Shown: positions 46,402 to 55,842 of the stretch, piece by piece
How the letters are laid out: every line of letters starts with the position of its first letter
Numbering within the stretch: the first letter of the stretch is position 1
Assembly (NCBI RefSeq): GCF_002327105.1
Contig: NZ_CP023406.1
Coordinates: 2,790,001-2,854,000, forward strand
Direction: 5' to 3'
Length of the DNA: 64,000 nucleotides
From: Luteimonas chenhongjianii
Lineage (GTDB): Bacteria; Pseudomonadota; Gammaproteobacteria; Xanthomonadales; Xanthomonadaceae
Position numbers and translations under genes: made by a program
Notes under the pieces: generated by a model
Database searches by the model: none
What the model was told of the DNA's origin: nothing
The model's input: the letters and a program-made list of their open reading frames with translations, nothing else

Positions 46402-49109
46402 CAGTCGCCGTCCTTCCGCGTGTCACGCGGCCATCGCAGTTTGATGTCGTGGATCGCCTCGGCGTGGTCCAGCACGACCACCATGTTCTCCTGTGGCACG
46501 CCGTCCAGCGTGAGCAGCGCGTGGCCCGTATCGATGCAGTCGACCCGGATCCGGTAGATCGCCGCCCCATGCCGCAGCTCCATGCGGTAACCAGGCCAGG
46601 ATGCCGGTACGCAGGGCACGATCCGAAGCCGATCGCCATGGCGTTGCACGCCGAGCAGCGATTCGCTGAGCAACCGGTACATCCACCCTGCCGAGCCCGT
46701 ATACCAGGTCCAGCCGCCACGCCCGACGTGCGGGGCGACGCCGTAGACATCGGCCGCGATCACGTAGGGCTCGACCTTGTAGACCGCCGTGCCCGCCGCG
46801 TCCACGGCGTGATTCACCGGATTGATCATGCGCGCCAGTTCCCAGGCACGCTCGCGATCGCCAAGCGCAGCGAAGGCCATCGCCGCCCATACCGCCGCAT
46901 GGGTGTATTGACCGCCGTTCTCGCGCACCCCGGGCACATAGCCACGGATATAGCCGGGATCGTGCTCGGTCCTGTCGAACGGTGGTTCGAGCAGCTGGAT
47001 CAGTCCGGCCTCGCGCTTGACCAGGTGCGTGTCGAGCGCCTCCATCGCCTGCCGCGCGCGGCCAGGCTCGCCGGCCCCCGACAGCACCGACCAGCTCTGC
47101 GACACCGAATCGATCCGGCACTCGTCGCTGGCACGGGAGCCGATCGGGGTGCCGTCGTCGAACCACGCACGCCGGTACCAACTGCCGTCCCAGGCATGGG
47201 CGTCCAGGTTGCGCCGCAGCGCCGCGGCGGCTTCGACACAGGTGTCCGCGAAGGCGACATCGCCGCGTGCGCTCGCCACCGGAGCGAAACATCGCAGCAC
47301 GTCATAGAGAAAGAACCCGAGCCACACGCTCTCGCCGCGTCCGCCGTGACCGACCCGGTTCATGCCGTCGTTCCAGTCGCCCGTTCCCATCAGCGGCAGT
47401 CCGCGCTCGCCGAGCAAGGCCATGCCGCGTCCGAGCGCGAGCACACAATGGTCGTAGAACGAGCGGTGACGGGCCGAGGGCATCGGCAGGTCGTAATACG
47501 ACTCCTCGTCGGCACTGACCAGCCGTCCTTCGATAAATCCCACGGGGGTATCAAGCACGCCGTGATCGCCGGTCGCGTCCAGGTACCGGCAGGCGGCGAA
47601 CGGCAGCCATAGATAGTCGTCCGAACACCGCGTGCGCACGCCGCGATCGATCGGCGGATGCCACCAGTGCTGCACGTCGCCCTCCGGGTACTGGTGGGCC
47701 GCGCAAAGCAGGAGGTGGGCGCGTGTGAGTGCCGGCACTGCATGCACGCTGGCCATGGTGTCCTGCAGCTGGTCGCGGAACCCGAACGCTCCGCCGGACT
47801 GGTAGTAACCGCTGCGGGCGAGATAACGGCAGGCCAGCGTCTGGTACAGCAACCAGCCGTTCACCAGCAGGTCGGCCGCCGGTTCCGGCGTCTCCACGCG
47901 CAGCCCGTCGAGCGTCGCCTGCCAGTGCGAACGCACAGCGGCGAGTGCATCGCGTGCAGCCGTCGACCCCTGCACGCTACGGGCCAGCTCCAGCGCCGCA
48001 TGCGGGTCCACGCCGCTGCCGAGGCGGAACACGGTCTGAGTCGCCTGGCCGGGCGCCAGATCGACGCGCACGCTGATCGCGGCGCAGGGATCGAGTCCGG
48101 CGCCGAGCTGGCCAGACAGTCGTTCCCGCCGCATCGCGTCCGGTGCGCGCAGGCTGCCGTTGCGGCCGATGAACTCCAGACGGTCGCTCGTGAAGCTGCG
48201 TCGATCGCCGTCGACATCGAAGAACGCCACGCGGCCGGGGAACTCGGTGTTGTAGGGATTGCGCGCCGTCAGCGCACCGCTGACCTCGTCCCGCTCGCTG
48301 ATCACGTGCATGTGCGAACGGGCGCGGATGTCGCCGAGAATCCATTCCACGTAACCGGTGGCGGACAGCTGCCGCGCGCGCGCGGAGAGATTGCGCAACT
48401 TGAGCACGCTGAACTTCACCGCGTGGCGCAGATCGACGTAGATCCACAGCTCGCTGGCGATCCCGTGCTCGACGTGCTCGTAGACGCTGTAACCGAATCC
48501 GTGGCGGGTGCGATAGCCGCCGGTACCGCGACTCGGCAGCGGCATCGGCGACCAGACGTGGCCGGTCGCTTCGTCGCGCAGGTAGAACGCCTCACCGCCG
48601 GTGTCGGCAACCGGGTCGTTGTGCCATGGGCTCAGCCGGAACTCGTGCGCGTTCTCGAACCAGGTGTATCCAGGACCGCTTTCGCTGACCACGGTGCCGA
48701 ACTGCGGATTGGCCATGACGTTGGACCAGGGCGCCGGCGTGGGCGCGCCCTCTTCGAGCTCGATGACGTACTCGCGCCCATCCGCGGCGAATCCGCCGAG
48801 GCCGTTGTCGAATCGTGTCGGACCCTGCATCGCATCGAAGGGCCAGGCAGGAGCGGGGTCCGCGTCGCGCCCTTCCTCGTAGCGCTGACCGTGTCCACCG
48901 CCTAGGACATCTTCCTGCACCGAAACCAGTGCACTCAGCGGCGGTTGCGGCGTCATGCCGGAAGGGACCAGCAGGGGCTGCACCCGCGCCGGGGCCATGT
49001 GCCTCACCACCTGGACGGCCAGCGTGCCGTGCCGGTCGCTCAGGATGACGCGGGCGACCGCCTGGATCAGGATCCGGTCCTCCTGCGAGATCTGCTGCGC
49101 CGGTCGCAC
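46401..49109 (-). CDS. ndvB: Cyclic beta-1,2-glucan synthase, C-terminal GH94 part (split by frameshift)
   Basis: This 902-residue frame is the C-terminal half of the synthase encoded upstream. It holds two carbohydrate-binding modules and the GH94 phosphorylase domain, which controls glucan chain length in the family, with the catalytic Asp in GTGDWNDGMNRVG. Its apparent GTG start (49109) is inside conserved sequence and has no ribosome-binding site, so it is not an independent gene. The sequence RPAQQISQEDRILIQ directly continues the upstream frame's LDRPGG if one G is added near 49116-49120. Confidence 0.85.
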   Translation of the reverse strand: MRPAQQISQEDRILIQAVARVILSDRHGTLAVQVVRHMAPARVQPLLVPSGMTPQPPLSALVSVQEDVLGGGHGQRYEEGRDADPAPAWPFDAMQGPTRFDNGLGGFAADGREYVIELEEGAPTPAPWSNVMANPQFGTVVSESGPGYTWFENAHEFRLSPWHNDPVADTGGEAFYLRDEATGHVWSPMPLPSRGTGGYRTRHGFGYSVYEHVEHGIASELWIYVDLRHAVKFSVLKLRNLSARARQLSATGYVEWILGDIRARSHMHVISERDEVSGALTARNPYNTEFPGRVAFFDVDGDRRSFTSDRLEFIGRNGSLRAPDAMRRERLSGQLGAGLDPCAAISVRVDLAPGQATQTVFRLGSGVDPHAALELARSVQGSTAARDALAAVRSHWQATLDGLRVETPEPAADLLVNGWLLYQTLACRYLARSGYYQSGGAFGFRDQLQDTMASVHAVPALTRAHLLLCAAHQYPEGDVQHWWHPPIDRGVRTRCSDDYLWLPFAACRYLDATGDHGVLDTPVGFIEGRLVSADEESYYDLPMPSARHRSFYDHCVLALGRGMALLGERGLPLMGTGDWNDGMNRVGHGGRGESVWLGFFLYDVLRCFAPVASARGDVAFADTCVEAAAALRRNLDAHAWDGSWYRRAWFDDGTPIGSRASDECRIDSVSQSWSVLSGAGEPGRARQAMEALDTHLVKREAGLIQLLEPPFDRTEHDPGYIRGYVPGVRENGGQYTHAAVWAAMAFAALGDRERAWELARMINPVNHAVDAAGTAVYKVEPYVIAADVYGVAPHVGRGGWTWYTGSAGWMYRLLSESLLGVQRHGDRLRIVPCVPASWPGYRMELRHGAAIYRIRVDCIDTGHALLTLDGVPQENMVVVLDHAEAIHDIKLRWPRDTRKDGD

Positions 49110-52100
49110 GAAAATCCCCCGGGGCGATCCAGAACGTTGCCTTCCGGCCCGGCCGAGACCAGGCCCAGGATCTGCTCCTGCAGCTGCTGCCGGTATCCGA
49201 CCTGGTCCTCGTTCCAGATCACCAGGTCCACGTGCAGGCCCTTGAGCCGCCAGTAGGCGTGGGCCTGCACCATCTGCCGCACGAGCTCGATGTTGGCGAC
49301 ATCGGCGATCTGCACGAGCACGATCGGCAGGTCCCCCGAGATCGAGTGCCCCCAGAGCCCGGACTGACCGCGTCGATTCTGCAGCAGCACCCCGCTCTCG
49401 GCGCGCAGCGCCGGGTGGGCGAACACGATGAGCCCGGCCAGTCGCTCATAGAGCCGCGCATCGCCCTGGGAGGCGTTGATCTGCCGGCGGACCACCTGGC
49501 TGTGGGTCCAGGCGAGGTCGAACACGCGGTCGGCCAGGCGCCGGTCGCGGTACTTGTCGATCAGTGCCTCGCAGGCGCCGCGGTCGGGGCCGACGCCGGT
49601 GACCAGGTCGAGCACCGCAGTCTGCTCCGGCTCGAGGGTCACGCGCACACGGATGGCGATGATCGGATCGAGCACCGATCCCGCGGTGTCCGACAGCCGG
49701 CCGGGCCGTTCCAGCGCCGCGGGATCGCGCGGGGTATGTCCACGGCCGAGGAAGCGTGCGCGATCGGTCTCGTAGGAGATTTCCACGATGTCGACATCGT
49801 GCGCGGCCACGAGGTGGCACATCCACGGTGGCGTCTGGTCGGGCTCGCGCGCGCGCCGCGTGCACAGCAGCGCCTGGCGGTCGCGGAGGATCTCGGTCTG
49901 CACGAACAGGTTGCTGAAAGCCGGGTGCATCTCGTCCGAAATCGCAGGCGCCAGCACCACTTCGGCGTAGGTGGTGACCTCCAGGGTTCGCCGACGCCGG
50001 GACCGGTTGGACAGGCGCAGGCGACGCAGCTCGATGTCGTCCTCCGCGGAGACTGCGATCTCCAGATGGCTGACCAGCCCCTTGCGCCTGGCGCGGTACT
50101 CGACCTTGGCATCGGAGAAGATCGCCTCGTAATCCTCGACGGGCGCGCAGGTGGGATGGTGCGCGGCCGACCACACATCCCCGCTTTTCACATCCTGCAG
50201 GTAGCAGAAGCTGCCCCACGGGTCGCGGGTGCCGTCCTCGCGCCAGCGGATCAGCGCCGTGTCGTGCTGGCGCAGGGAGCCGCCGCCGGCATTGGTGAGC
50301 AGCGCATGGAACCGCCCGTTCGACAGCATCTGGACCGCCGGGCGCGGCGTGTGGGCGGTCCGGAAGATGCGCAGCTGGGTTTCGTTCACCAGGCTCGTCG
50401 TCCGCGTGCCCACCGACTCCACCGAGTGCGGAACGAACACGCCGATCCGCGGTACGCGTTCCTGCAGAAGCAGCAGCGTGGCCTGGAACTCGGCGTCGGC
50501 GACGAAGCGCTTCTGCATGGGTTGTTCGCGCAACAGGTGGTCGAGCGCGAGAAAGCCCATGCCCTGGTGGTGGGCCATGAACGAGCGCACCAGGGCATGC
50601 GACTGCCCGCGCGGCACCCGGCTGGCGGTGTAGTCGATCGCTTCGTAGAAGCCGAAGCGTCCCCAGAACCCCGCCGCATGCAGGCGCTGCAGGTTCTGGG
50701 TGGCCGCTTCCGGCGCCACCATCAAGGCCATCATCGTGGCGTAGGGCGCGATCACGAGGTCTTCTGCGAGTCCGCGCTTCAGACCCAGGCCCGGCACGCC
50801 GAAGGCGCGGTACTGGTAGTTCAGTCGCGCGTCGACGGCGTTGTAGCCGGACTCCGAGATGCCCCACGGCACGTCGTGTTTCCGCCCGTAGGCGATCTGC
50901 GCCTGGACGACGTGCCGCGACGTCTGGTCGAGCAGGGTGTCGGGGTAGCTCGGCATCACCAGCTGCGGCATCAGATATTCGAACATCGAGCCGCTCCACG
51001 ACAGCAGCGTCGCATTGCCGTCGACCTCGGTCAGCAACCGACCGAGCGCGAACCAGGTCTCCTGCGGCAACTGGCCTTGGGCGATCGCGACGAAGCTGCA
51101 CAGGCGCGCCTCCGAAGCCAGCAGGTCGTAATGCCCCTGGTCGAGCCGGCGACTGTCGACGTCGTAGCCGATCGACAGCAAGTGTCGCGCCCCGTCGTAC
51201 AGGAAGCCGTACTCCATCAGCGAGAACTGCCCGGCCACGTGGGCCAGTTGCTCCAGTTCACGCACCTGCGCCTGCGCCTGCGCACGCAATTGCGGTGAAG
51301 TGCCCGGCGCGCACAGGGCGCGCAGCGACGGGATCCTCCGGGCCGTCTCGCCCACCTCCGTGGAACCCACGCCGTCCCACGCCTGGACGATGTCCCGGGC
51401 GTCGCGGCAGCCCGATTGCAGACGCCGCGCCCACAGCGCCGGCGAGTCATCGATACCGTCGTGCGTGATGGCGGCGTTCGCTTCGGGTTCCATGGCGACG
51501 ATGTCATCGGCCACCCCGACCAGCGCGTCGAGCACCACCGCCGCGTCGGCCAGCGCGACCGGAGGCGCGGCAAGCGCGCGGCCGAGCAGCACGCGGCAGG
51601 CGTCGATCGCGCTCTGAAGCTCCTGCGGCGTTTCGGCCCGCGCTTCCACGACCTCGCCGAGCACGGCCAGCGTGTCGGCCAGGCCGGCGAACGTCTGTGG
51701 CGCCAGCACAGGCGCATCGATCAGCCCCAGCAGCCCCTGGCGCAGGGTCAGCAGGTGGCCGCCCAGGTTGCCGCTGTCCACCGTGGAGATGAAGCGCGGC
51801 GGCAGCGGCGCGAGGGTTTCGGTGTCGTACCAGTTGAAGAAGTGGCCACGGTGGCGCTCCAAGCGGTCGAGCGTCGTGAACACATGCCGGGTGCGCTGCA
51901 CCACCGCTGCTGCCTGCAGATAGCCGAAATCCCAGGCCGCCATGTTGGCCAGCAGCGACAGGCCGATATTGGTCGGCGAGGTGCGGCGGGCGACGACCAG
52001 GCCGGGATGCTCCTGGATGTTGTCCGGCGGCAGCCAGTGATCCTCCTCGCGGATGTTGACCTCGAAGAACGCCCAGGTGCGCCGTGCCAGTCGCCCCAGG

Positions 52101-55100
52101 AACGCACGCTGGATTGACGACAACTCGGCGCTGCGCTGCGGCGGGGGGCGGCCCAGCCAGGTCATCAGCAGCGGCGAGCCCGCCCACAGCACCAGGATCG
52201 GCGCCGCCACCCACAGGGCTGCCGGATTCACCCGCCACACGGCGATGGCGGCCAGTCCCGCCAGCAGCGGCGCAGGCCACATCGTGCGCAGCTCGGCCGA
52301 CGCGCCGCTGCCCAGCGCCCGCTCGACCTCGCTCGACGGGTTCCATTGCAGCAGATGGCGCCGGCTCACCAGCGTGCGCCACAGTGTGACCGCGATCGCC
52401 GACAGGCTGTAGGCCGCTTCGTACGGCAGACAGGCGAACCCCACCGCGGCGCGCACCAGCCCGCGTCCGGTCGCATCGCCGACCTGGGCAAGATGCGTCT
52501 CCAACCGCATGTCCGCAGGCTTCGACAGCAGGACCCGCAGCGCGGGGATCAGCACCGGTGCGAAAGCCACGGTCATCAGCCACAGCGTCCACGGCAGCGG
52601 ATCCTCAAGCGCAAGCCAACCCAGCAGCAGCAGTGCGAATGTGGCCCCGGGCACCAGGCTGCGGCGCAGGTTGTCGAGCAGCTTGCCGCGCGACAGGCCC
52701 GACAGCGGATTGCGTACCCTGCCCCCGTCCGCACTCGGCACCCATGGCAATACCCACGGCAGCAGCTGCCAGTCGCCCCGGATCCAGCGATGGCGTCGCT
52801 TGACGTCGGCCGCATAGCGCGCCGGATAGTCCTCGTACAGGCGCACGTCGCTCACCAGCCCGGCGCGCGCGTAGCAGCCCTCGAGCAGGTCGTGGCTGAG
52901 GATCCGGTTGTCCGGGAAGCGGCCCTGCAGGGCGCGCTCGAACGTGTCGACCTCGTAGATGCCCTTGCCGATGAACGAACCCTCGCCGAACAGGTCCTGG
53001 TAGACGTCCGACACCGTGCGCGTGTACGGATCGATACCCGGCTCGGTGCCGAACATCCGGGCATATCGGCTGAACCGGCGCCCGCTGAAACTGCTGCCCA
53101 CACTGGGCTGGAGGATGCCGTAGCCACGCGTGACGCGATCACGCACGGGATCGAACACGGCGCGGTTGAGTGGATGCGCCAAGGTGCCCACCAGCTCGCG
53201 GGCGGCATCGCGCGGCAGGCGCGTATCGGTATCGAGGGTGATCACGTAGCGCACGTTGCCCAGCACCGCGGTGCGGCCGACCACCTGCTCGAACGCGTCG
53301 GCGCCGCCACCGCGCAGCAGCGCGTTCAATGCCGCCAGCTTGCCGCGCTTGCGCTCCGCGCCGATCCAGCGACCCTCGCGCGGATTCCAGGTGCGCGGCC
53401 GGTGGAAGAGGAAGAAGCGCTCGCCGCCTCCCGGGCTGTCGCCCAGATAGCGCCTGTTGAGTTCGCCGATCCTCGCCGAGGCATGGGCGAGCGTTGCGGC
53501 GTCGCCCGGCAGCGTCTCCTGGTCGGCATCGAGATAATCGCTGAGCAACGCGTAATGCAGGTGCGGGTCACGATTCGCGAGGAACCGCACCTCGAGCCCT
53601 TCGACCAGCGCATCGACCGACGCGACATCGCCGAACATGCACGGCACCACCACCAGGGTGCGCGACGCCGCCGGGATGCCATGCGAGAAATCGAGACGCG
53701 GCAAGGGCTTGGGCGCCACCACGACGGTCGCCAGCCAGTTGGTCAGCGCGATGCCCAGTTCGCTGAAGACCAGCACGGCCAGGACCGCCGGCAGCCAGGC
53801 AGGAACCCAGCCCACCTCGCGCGCGCCCGCCTGCCCCATGAGGCCGGTGGTCGCCAGCGCGACGACGACAGCGATCAGTGCGAGGTAGATGGCCAGCGGC
53901 ACCCTGCGCGGCGCGATCGGGATCCGCTTGCCACCCGTGTGTGCGGACAGCGCCGCGAGGGTCTGCGCCACACCGTCATCCACCAGGTAATAGCCCACGT
54001 GCGCCTCGATGGCATCGGCAGGATGCGCCTTCGCCAGGCCCACCGCAGTACGGGCCACCACCAGTTCACTGATACCGCCACGCCGGGCGATGGTCTCCAC
54101 CGCGTGCCGGTAGTGATCGCGGGTACTGAAATCCATCAAACCGTAGGTGGCGGCCGGATCGTCGCGGAGGACCGCGTCGACCAGGCTCATGCTCTCGAAG
54201 TACTCGCGCCAGTCCATGTGGGCCAGAAACCGCAGGGTGCCGATGCTGTTGCCGATCGACACCTGGTCGGCCGCCTGCTGTTGGCTTTCGGCATGCACCA
54301 GCGCCTCGATGCGCAGACTGGTCTCGCCCAGCCACTGCTCGAGCCATGTCAACGGCAGCGACAGCGCGCCCCGGCCCTGGAGGCCGCGCGTCAGCTCGGC
54401 GACGAACGCGCCGCTCGCAGGAGGCCCGCTGCGCGCCATGTCGGCCACCACCAGCACCACGTCCTTGGGCGAGTCCACGGACACCGCGCTGAGGCGCTCC
54501 GCCCACTCTTTCGCGAGTCGATGGTCCCGCCCGTCGCGGATCACCAGCACCGCCATCCGGCGCAGGTTCTCGATGACCGCCAGGCGCAGCATGATCGGAA
54601 TGGCCCAGAGCTCACCGATCGAGAGCGGGGTCACCGTCTGGTAGGCGGCGACGAAGCGGCTCAGCGTGGTCGCGTCCACCCGCCCGTCGCCATGGGCGAC
54701 CGCTTCCATTGCCAGGTCGTACACCCTGGGCAGCCCCGCGGAGGGGCCCTGTGCCAGCGTGGGCAGTTCGCGGCTGTAGCCTTTGGGCAGGTGGCGCCGC
54801 GCGAGCCGCACCTGCTCTTCGATGAGGTGGTAGTTGTCGAGCAGCCATTCGCCGGCGGGTGTGATGCGAAGCTCGTCGCGCACCATCCGGGAGAGGAACG
54901 TGCGGGCGTCCTCGAGAACCGCCGCATTCTCGCTGAGCCTGGACAACAGGAGATCGGGAGCACGGCCGGGATTGATCTGGTGGGTCCGCGCCAGGCCGCG
55001 CCCGTGCAGCTCCATCTGCTCGGCGCTCAGAAGCTGCGCCCGCAGCGGCGCCTCCTCCCGCAGCCCTGCCGAACGCGGGGTGGAGCTGCCACCAAAGACG

Positions 55101-55147
55101 CGTTGCAGACGCAGCCACCGGCGTGACCACGTCGAAGCGGTGCCCAT
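49067..55147 (-). CDS. ndvB: Cyclic beta-1,2-glucan synthase, N-terminal GT84 part (split by frameshift)
   Basis: About 2026 residues if it starts at ATG 55147 (the frame is open to 55195). The order is an N-terminal helical region, two or more membrane segments near residue 430-480, the GT84 glucosyltransferase (VITLDTDTRLP and HRWIRGDWQLLPWV), more membrane segments, a glycoamylase-like domain and GH94-type modules. Such proteins make cyclic beta-1,2-glucan from UDP-glucose in the inner membrane. The frame ends at 49067 soon after NVLDRPGG, where the rest of the protein continues in another frame. Repaired, the whole reads about 2930 residues, close to the usual 2800-2900. Confidence 0.88.
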   Translation of the reverse strand: MGTASTWSRRWLRLQRVFGGSSTPRSAGLREEAPLRAQLLSAEQMELHGRGLARTHQINPGRAPDLLLSRLSENAAVLEDARTFLSRMVRDELRITPAGEWLLDNYHLIEEQVRLARRHLPKGYSRELPTLAQGPSAGLPRVYDLAMEAVAHGDGRVDATTLSRFVAAYQTVTPLSIGELWAIPIMLRLAVIENLRRMAVLVIRDGRDHRLAKEWAERLSAVSVDSPKDVVLVVADMARSGPPASGAFVAELTRGLQGRGALSLPLTWLEQWLGETSLRIEALVHAESQQQAADQVSIGNSIGTLRFLAHMDWREYFESMSLVDAVLRDDPAATYGLMDFSTRDHYRHAVETIARRGGISELVVARTAVGLAKAHPADAIEAHVGYYLVDDGVAQTLAALSAHTGGKRIPIAPRRVPLAIYLALIAVVVALATTGLMGQAGAREVGWVPAWLPAVLAVLVFSELGIALTNWLATVVVAPKPLPRLDFSHGIPAASRTLVVVPCMFGDVASVDALVEGLEVRFLANRDPHLHYALLSDYLDADQETLPGDAATLAHASARIGELNRRYLGDSPGGGERFFLFHRPRTWNPREGRWIGAERKRGKLAALNALLRGGGADAFEQVVGRTAVLGNVRYVITLDTDTRLPRDAARELVGTLAHPLNRAVFDPVRDRVTRGYGILQPSVGSSFSGRRFSRYARMFGTEPGIDPYTRTVSDVYQDLFGEGSFIGKGIYEVDTFERALQGRFPDNRILSHDLLEGCYARAGLVSDVRLYEDYPARYAADVKRRHRWIRGDWQLLPWVLPWVPSADGGRVRNPLSGLSRGKLLDNLRRSLVPGATFALLLLGWLALEDPLPWTLWLMTVAFAPVLIPALRVLLSKPADMRLETHLAQVGDATGRGLVRAAVGFACLPYEAAYSLSAIAVTLWRTLVSRRHLLQWNPSSEVERALGSGASAELRTMWPAPLLAGLAAIAVWRVNPAALWVAAPILVLWAGSPLLMTWLGRPPPQRSAELSSIQRAFLGRLARRTWAFFEVNIREEDHWLPPDNIQEHPGLVVARRTSPTNIGLSLLANMAAWDFGYLQAAAVVQRTRHVFTTLDRLERHRGHFFNWYDTETLAPLPPRFISTVDSGNLGGHLLTLRQGLLGLIDAPVLAPQTFAGLADTLAVLGEVVEARAETPQELQSAIDACRVLLGRALAAPPVALADAAVVLDALVGVADDIVAMEPEANAAITHDGIDDSPALWARRLQSGCRDARDIVQAWDGVGSTEVGETARRIPSLRALCAPGTSPQLRAQAQAQVRELEQLAHVAGQFSLMEYGFLYDGARHLLSIGYDVDSRRLDQGHYDLLASEARLCSFVAIAQGQLPQETWFALGRLLTEVDGNATLLSWSGSMFEYLMPQLVMPSYPDTLLDQTSRHVVQAQIAYGRKHDVPWGISESGYNAVDARLNYQYRAFGVPGLGLKRGLAEDLVIAPYATMMALMVAPEAATQNLQRLHAAGFWGRFGFYEAIDYTASRVPRGQSHALVRSFMAHHQGMGFLALDHLLREQPMQKRFVADAEFQATLLLLQERVPRIGVFVPHSVESVGTRTTSLVNETQLRIFRTAHTPRPAVQMLSNGRFHALLTNAGGGSLRQHDTALIRWREDGTRDPWGSFCYLQDVKSGDVWSAAHHPTCAPVEDYEAIFSDAKVEYRARRKGLVSHLEIAVSAEDDIELRRLRLSNRSRRRRTLEVTTYAEVVLAPAISDEMHPAFSNLFVQTEILRDRQALLCTRRAREPDQTPPWMCHLVAAHDVDIVEISYETDRARFLGRGHTPRDPAALERPGRLSDTAGSVLDPIIAIRVRVTLEPEQTAVLDLVTGVGPDRGACEALIDKYRDRRLADRVFDLAWTHSQVVRRQINASQGDARLYERLAGLIVFAHPALRAESGVLLQNRRGQSGLWGHSISGDLPIVLVQIADVANIELVRQMVQAHAYWRLKGLHVDLVIWNEDQVGYRQQLQEQILGLVSAGPEGNVLDRPGGFSCDRRSRSRRRTGS

Positions 55148-55195
55148 GTCCGATATCCGTGGGCCAGCGGCCGGCGGCGGGGAGATTCGCATCAT

Positions 55196-55710
55196 TGCAC
55201 CGCCCCCCCGGCGCCGCGTGACGAGACCGCGACACGTCGTTCAGAGGGCCGGGAGCCGGCAGGCCGCGACGACGGGATGCCCGATCACCGGCAACCCCGC
55301 GGCAGCCGCGCGCGGACAAAGCGCGCCGAGGTGCACATCTAACGCAGGACACCTTGAACAACGACGCTGGCGATAGCGCGGAACGCAGCGCACGATCGCC
55401 GAAAATCAGGGTGGAGCTGAGGTCGTGGAGCCCCACGCGCCACCCGGTCGGGACATGGCGCCGTCAGCGCGCCGTGCCGGCGCTGGAGGTCCCGGAGACT
55501 GGTGCGGCGAGCGCACCGCCGAACAGACACGCACGAGAAACTCGCCCACGGCCCATCCTGGCCAAGCGCGACGGATACTCAAGGGTTCATCGAGGAGCCG
55601 GCCGGCGAGATGCGGCGGCCCAGTACGAACTTGGGTCGGCGCGGGGTCGATCGTCACCCACACCGCTTCTTCGAATTCCACCTAAAGCCGTTTGAATCAA
55701 GGCTTCAAGG
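55196..55710. other. Gap upstream of the glucan synthase
   Basis: Between the glucan synthase start and tRNA-Val I see no supported gene. A minus-strand frame of 91 residues (55406-55681) exists but has no family features. It holds presumably the synthase promoter; I could not identify a convincing -35/-10 pair. Confidence 0.5.
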
Positions 55711-55785
55711 TGGTGGGCGGTACAGGGTTCGAACCTGTGACCCCTACCATGTCAAGGTAGTGCTCTACCGCTGAGCTAACCGCCC
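55711..55785 (-). tRNA. tRNA-Val(GAC)
   Basis: A complete 75-base cloverleaf on the minus strand: acceptor GGGCGGT with ACCGCCC, D arm AGCTCAGCGGTAGAGC, anticodon stem CTACC/GGTAG with loop TTGACAT (anticodon GAC), T arm with GGTTCGAACCC, encoded CCA. Confidence 0.97.
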
Positions 55786-55796
55786 GAAGGGGGCGA

Positions 55797-55825
55797 ATCA
55801 TACACCGGATTCTGGCGATGTCGAA
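55797..55825 (-). promoter_or_regulatory. Promoter of tRNA-Val
   Basis: On the minus strand TTCGAC (55820-55825) and TATGAT (55797-55802) are 17 bases apart, with a start predicted just before the tRNA 5' end. The -35 match is moderate. It lies in the 57-base gap after uvrB, so tRNA-Val may also be read from the uvrB transcript. Confidence 0.5.
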
Positions 55826-55842
55826 CACTTGTTGAAGTTTTT

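Noticed and set aside
49100-49130. Programmed -1 frameshift in the glucan synthase
   Set aside because: The site CGC CCC GGG GGA TTT lacks a proper slippery heptamer and the family is normally one continuous frame; an indel or sequencing error is simpler.
52346-55126. A 926-residue plus-strand frame opposite the glucan synthase
   Set aside because: Antisense shadow, low-complexity Gln/Arg/His-rich, no motif.
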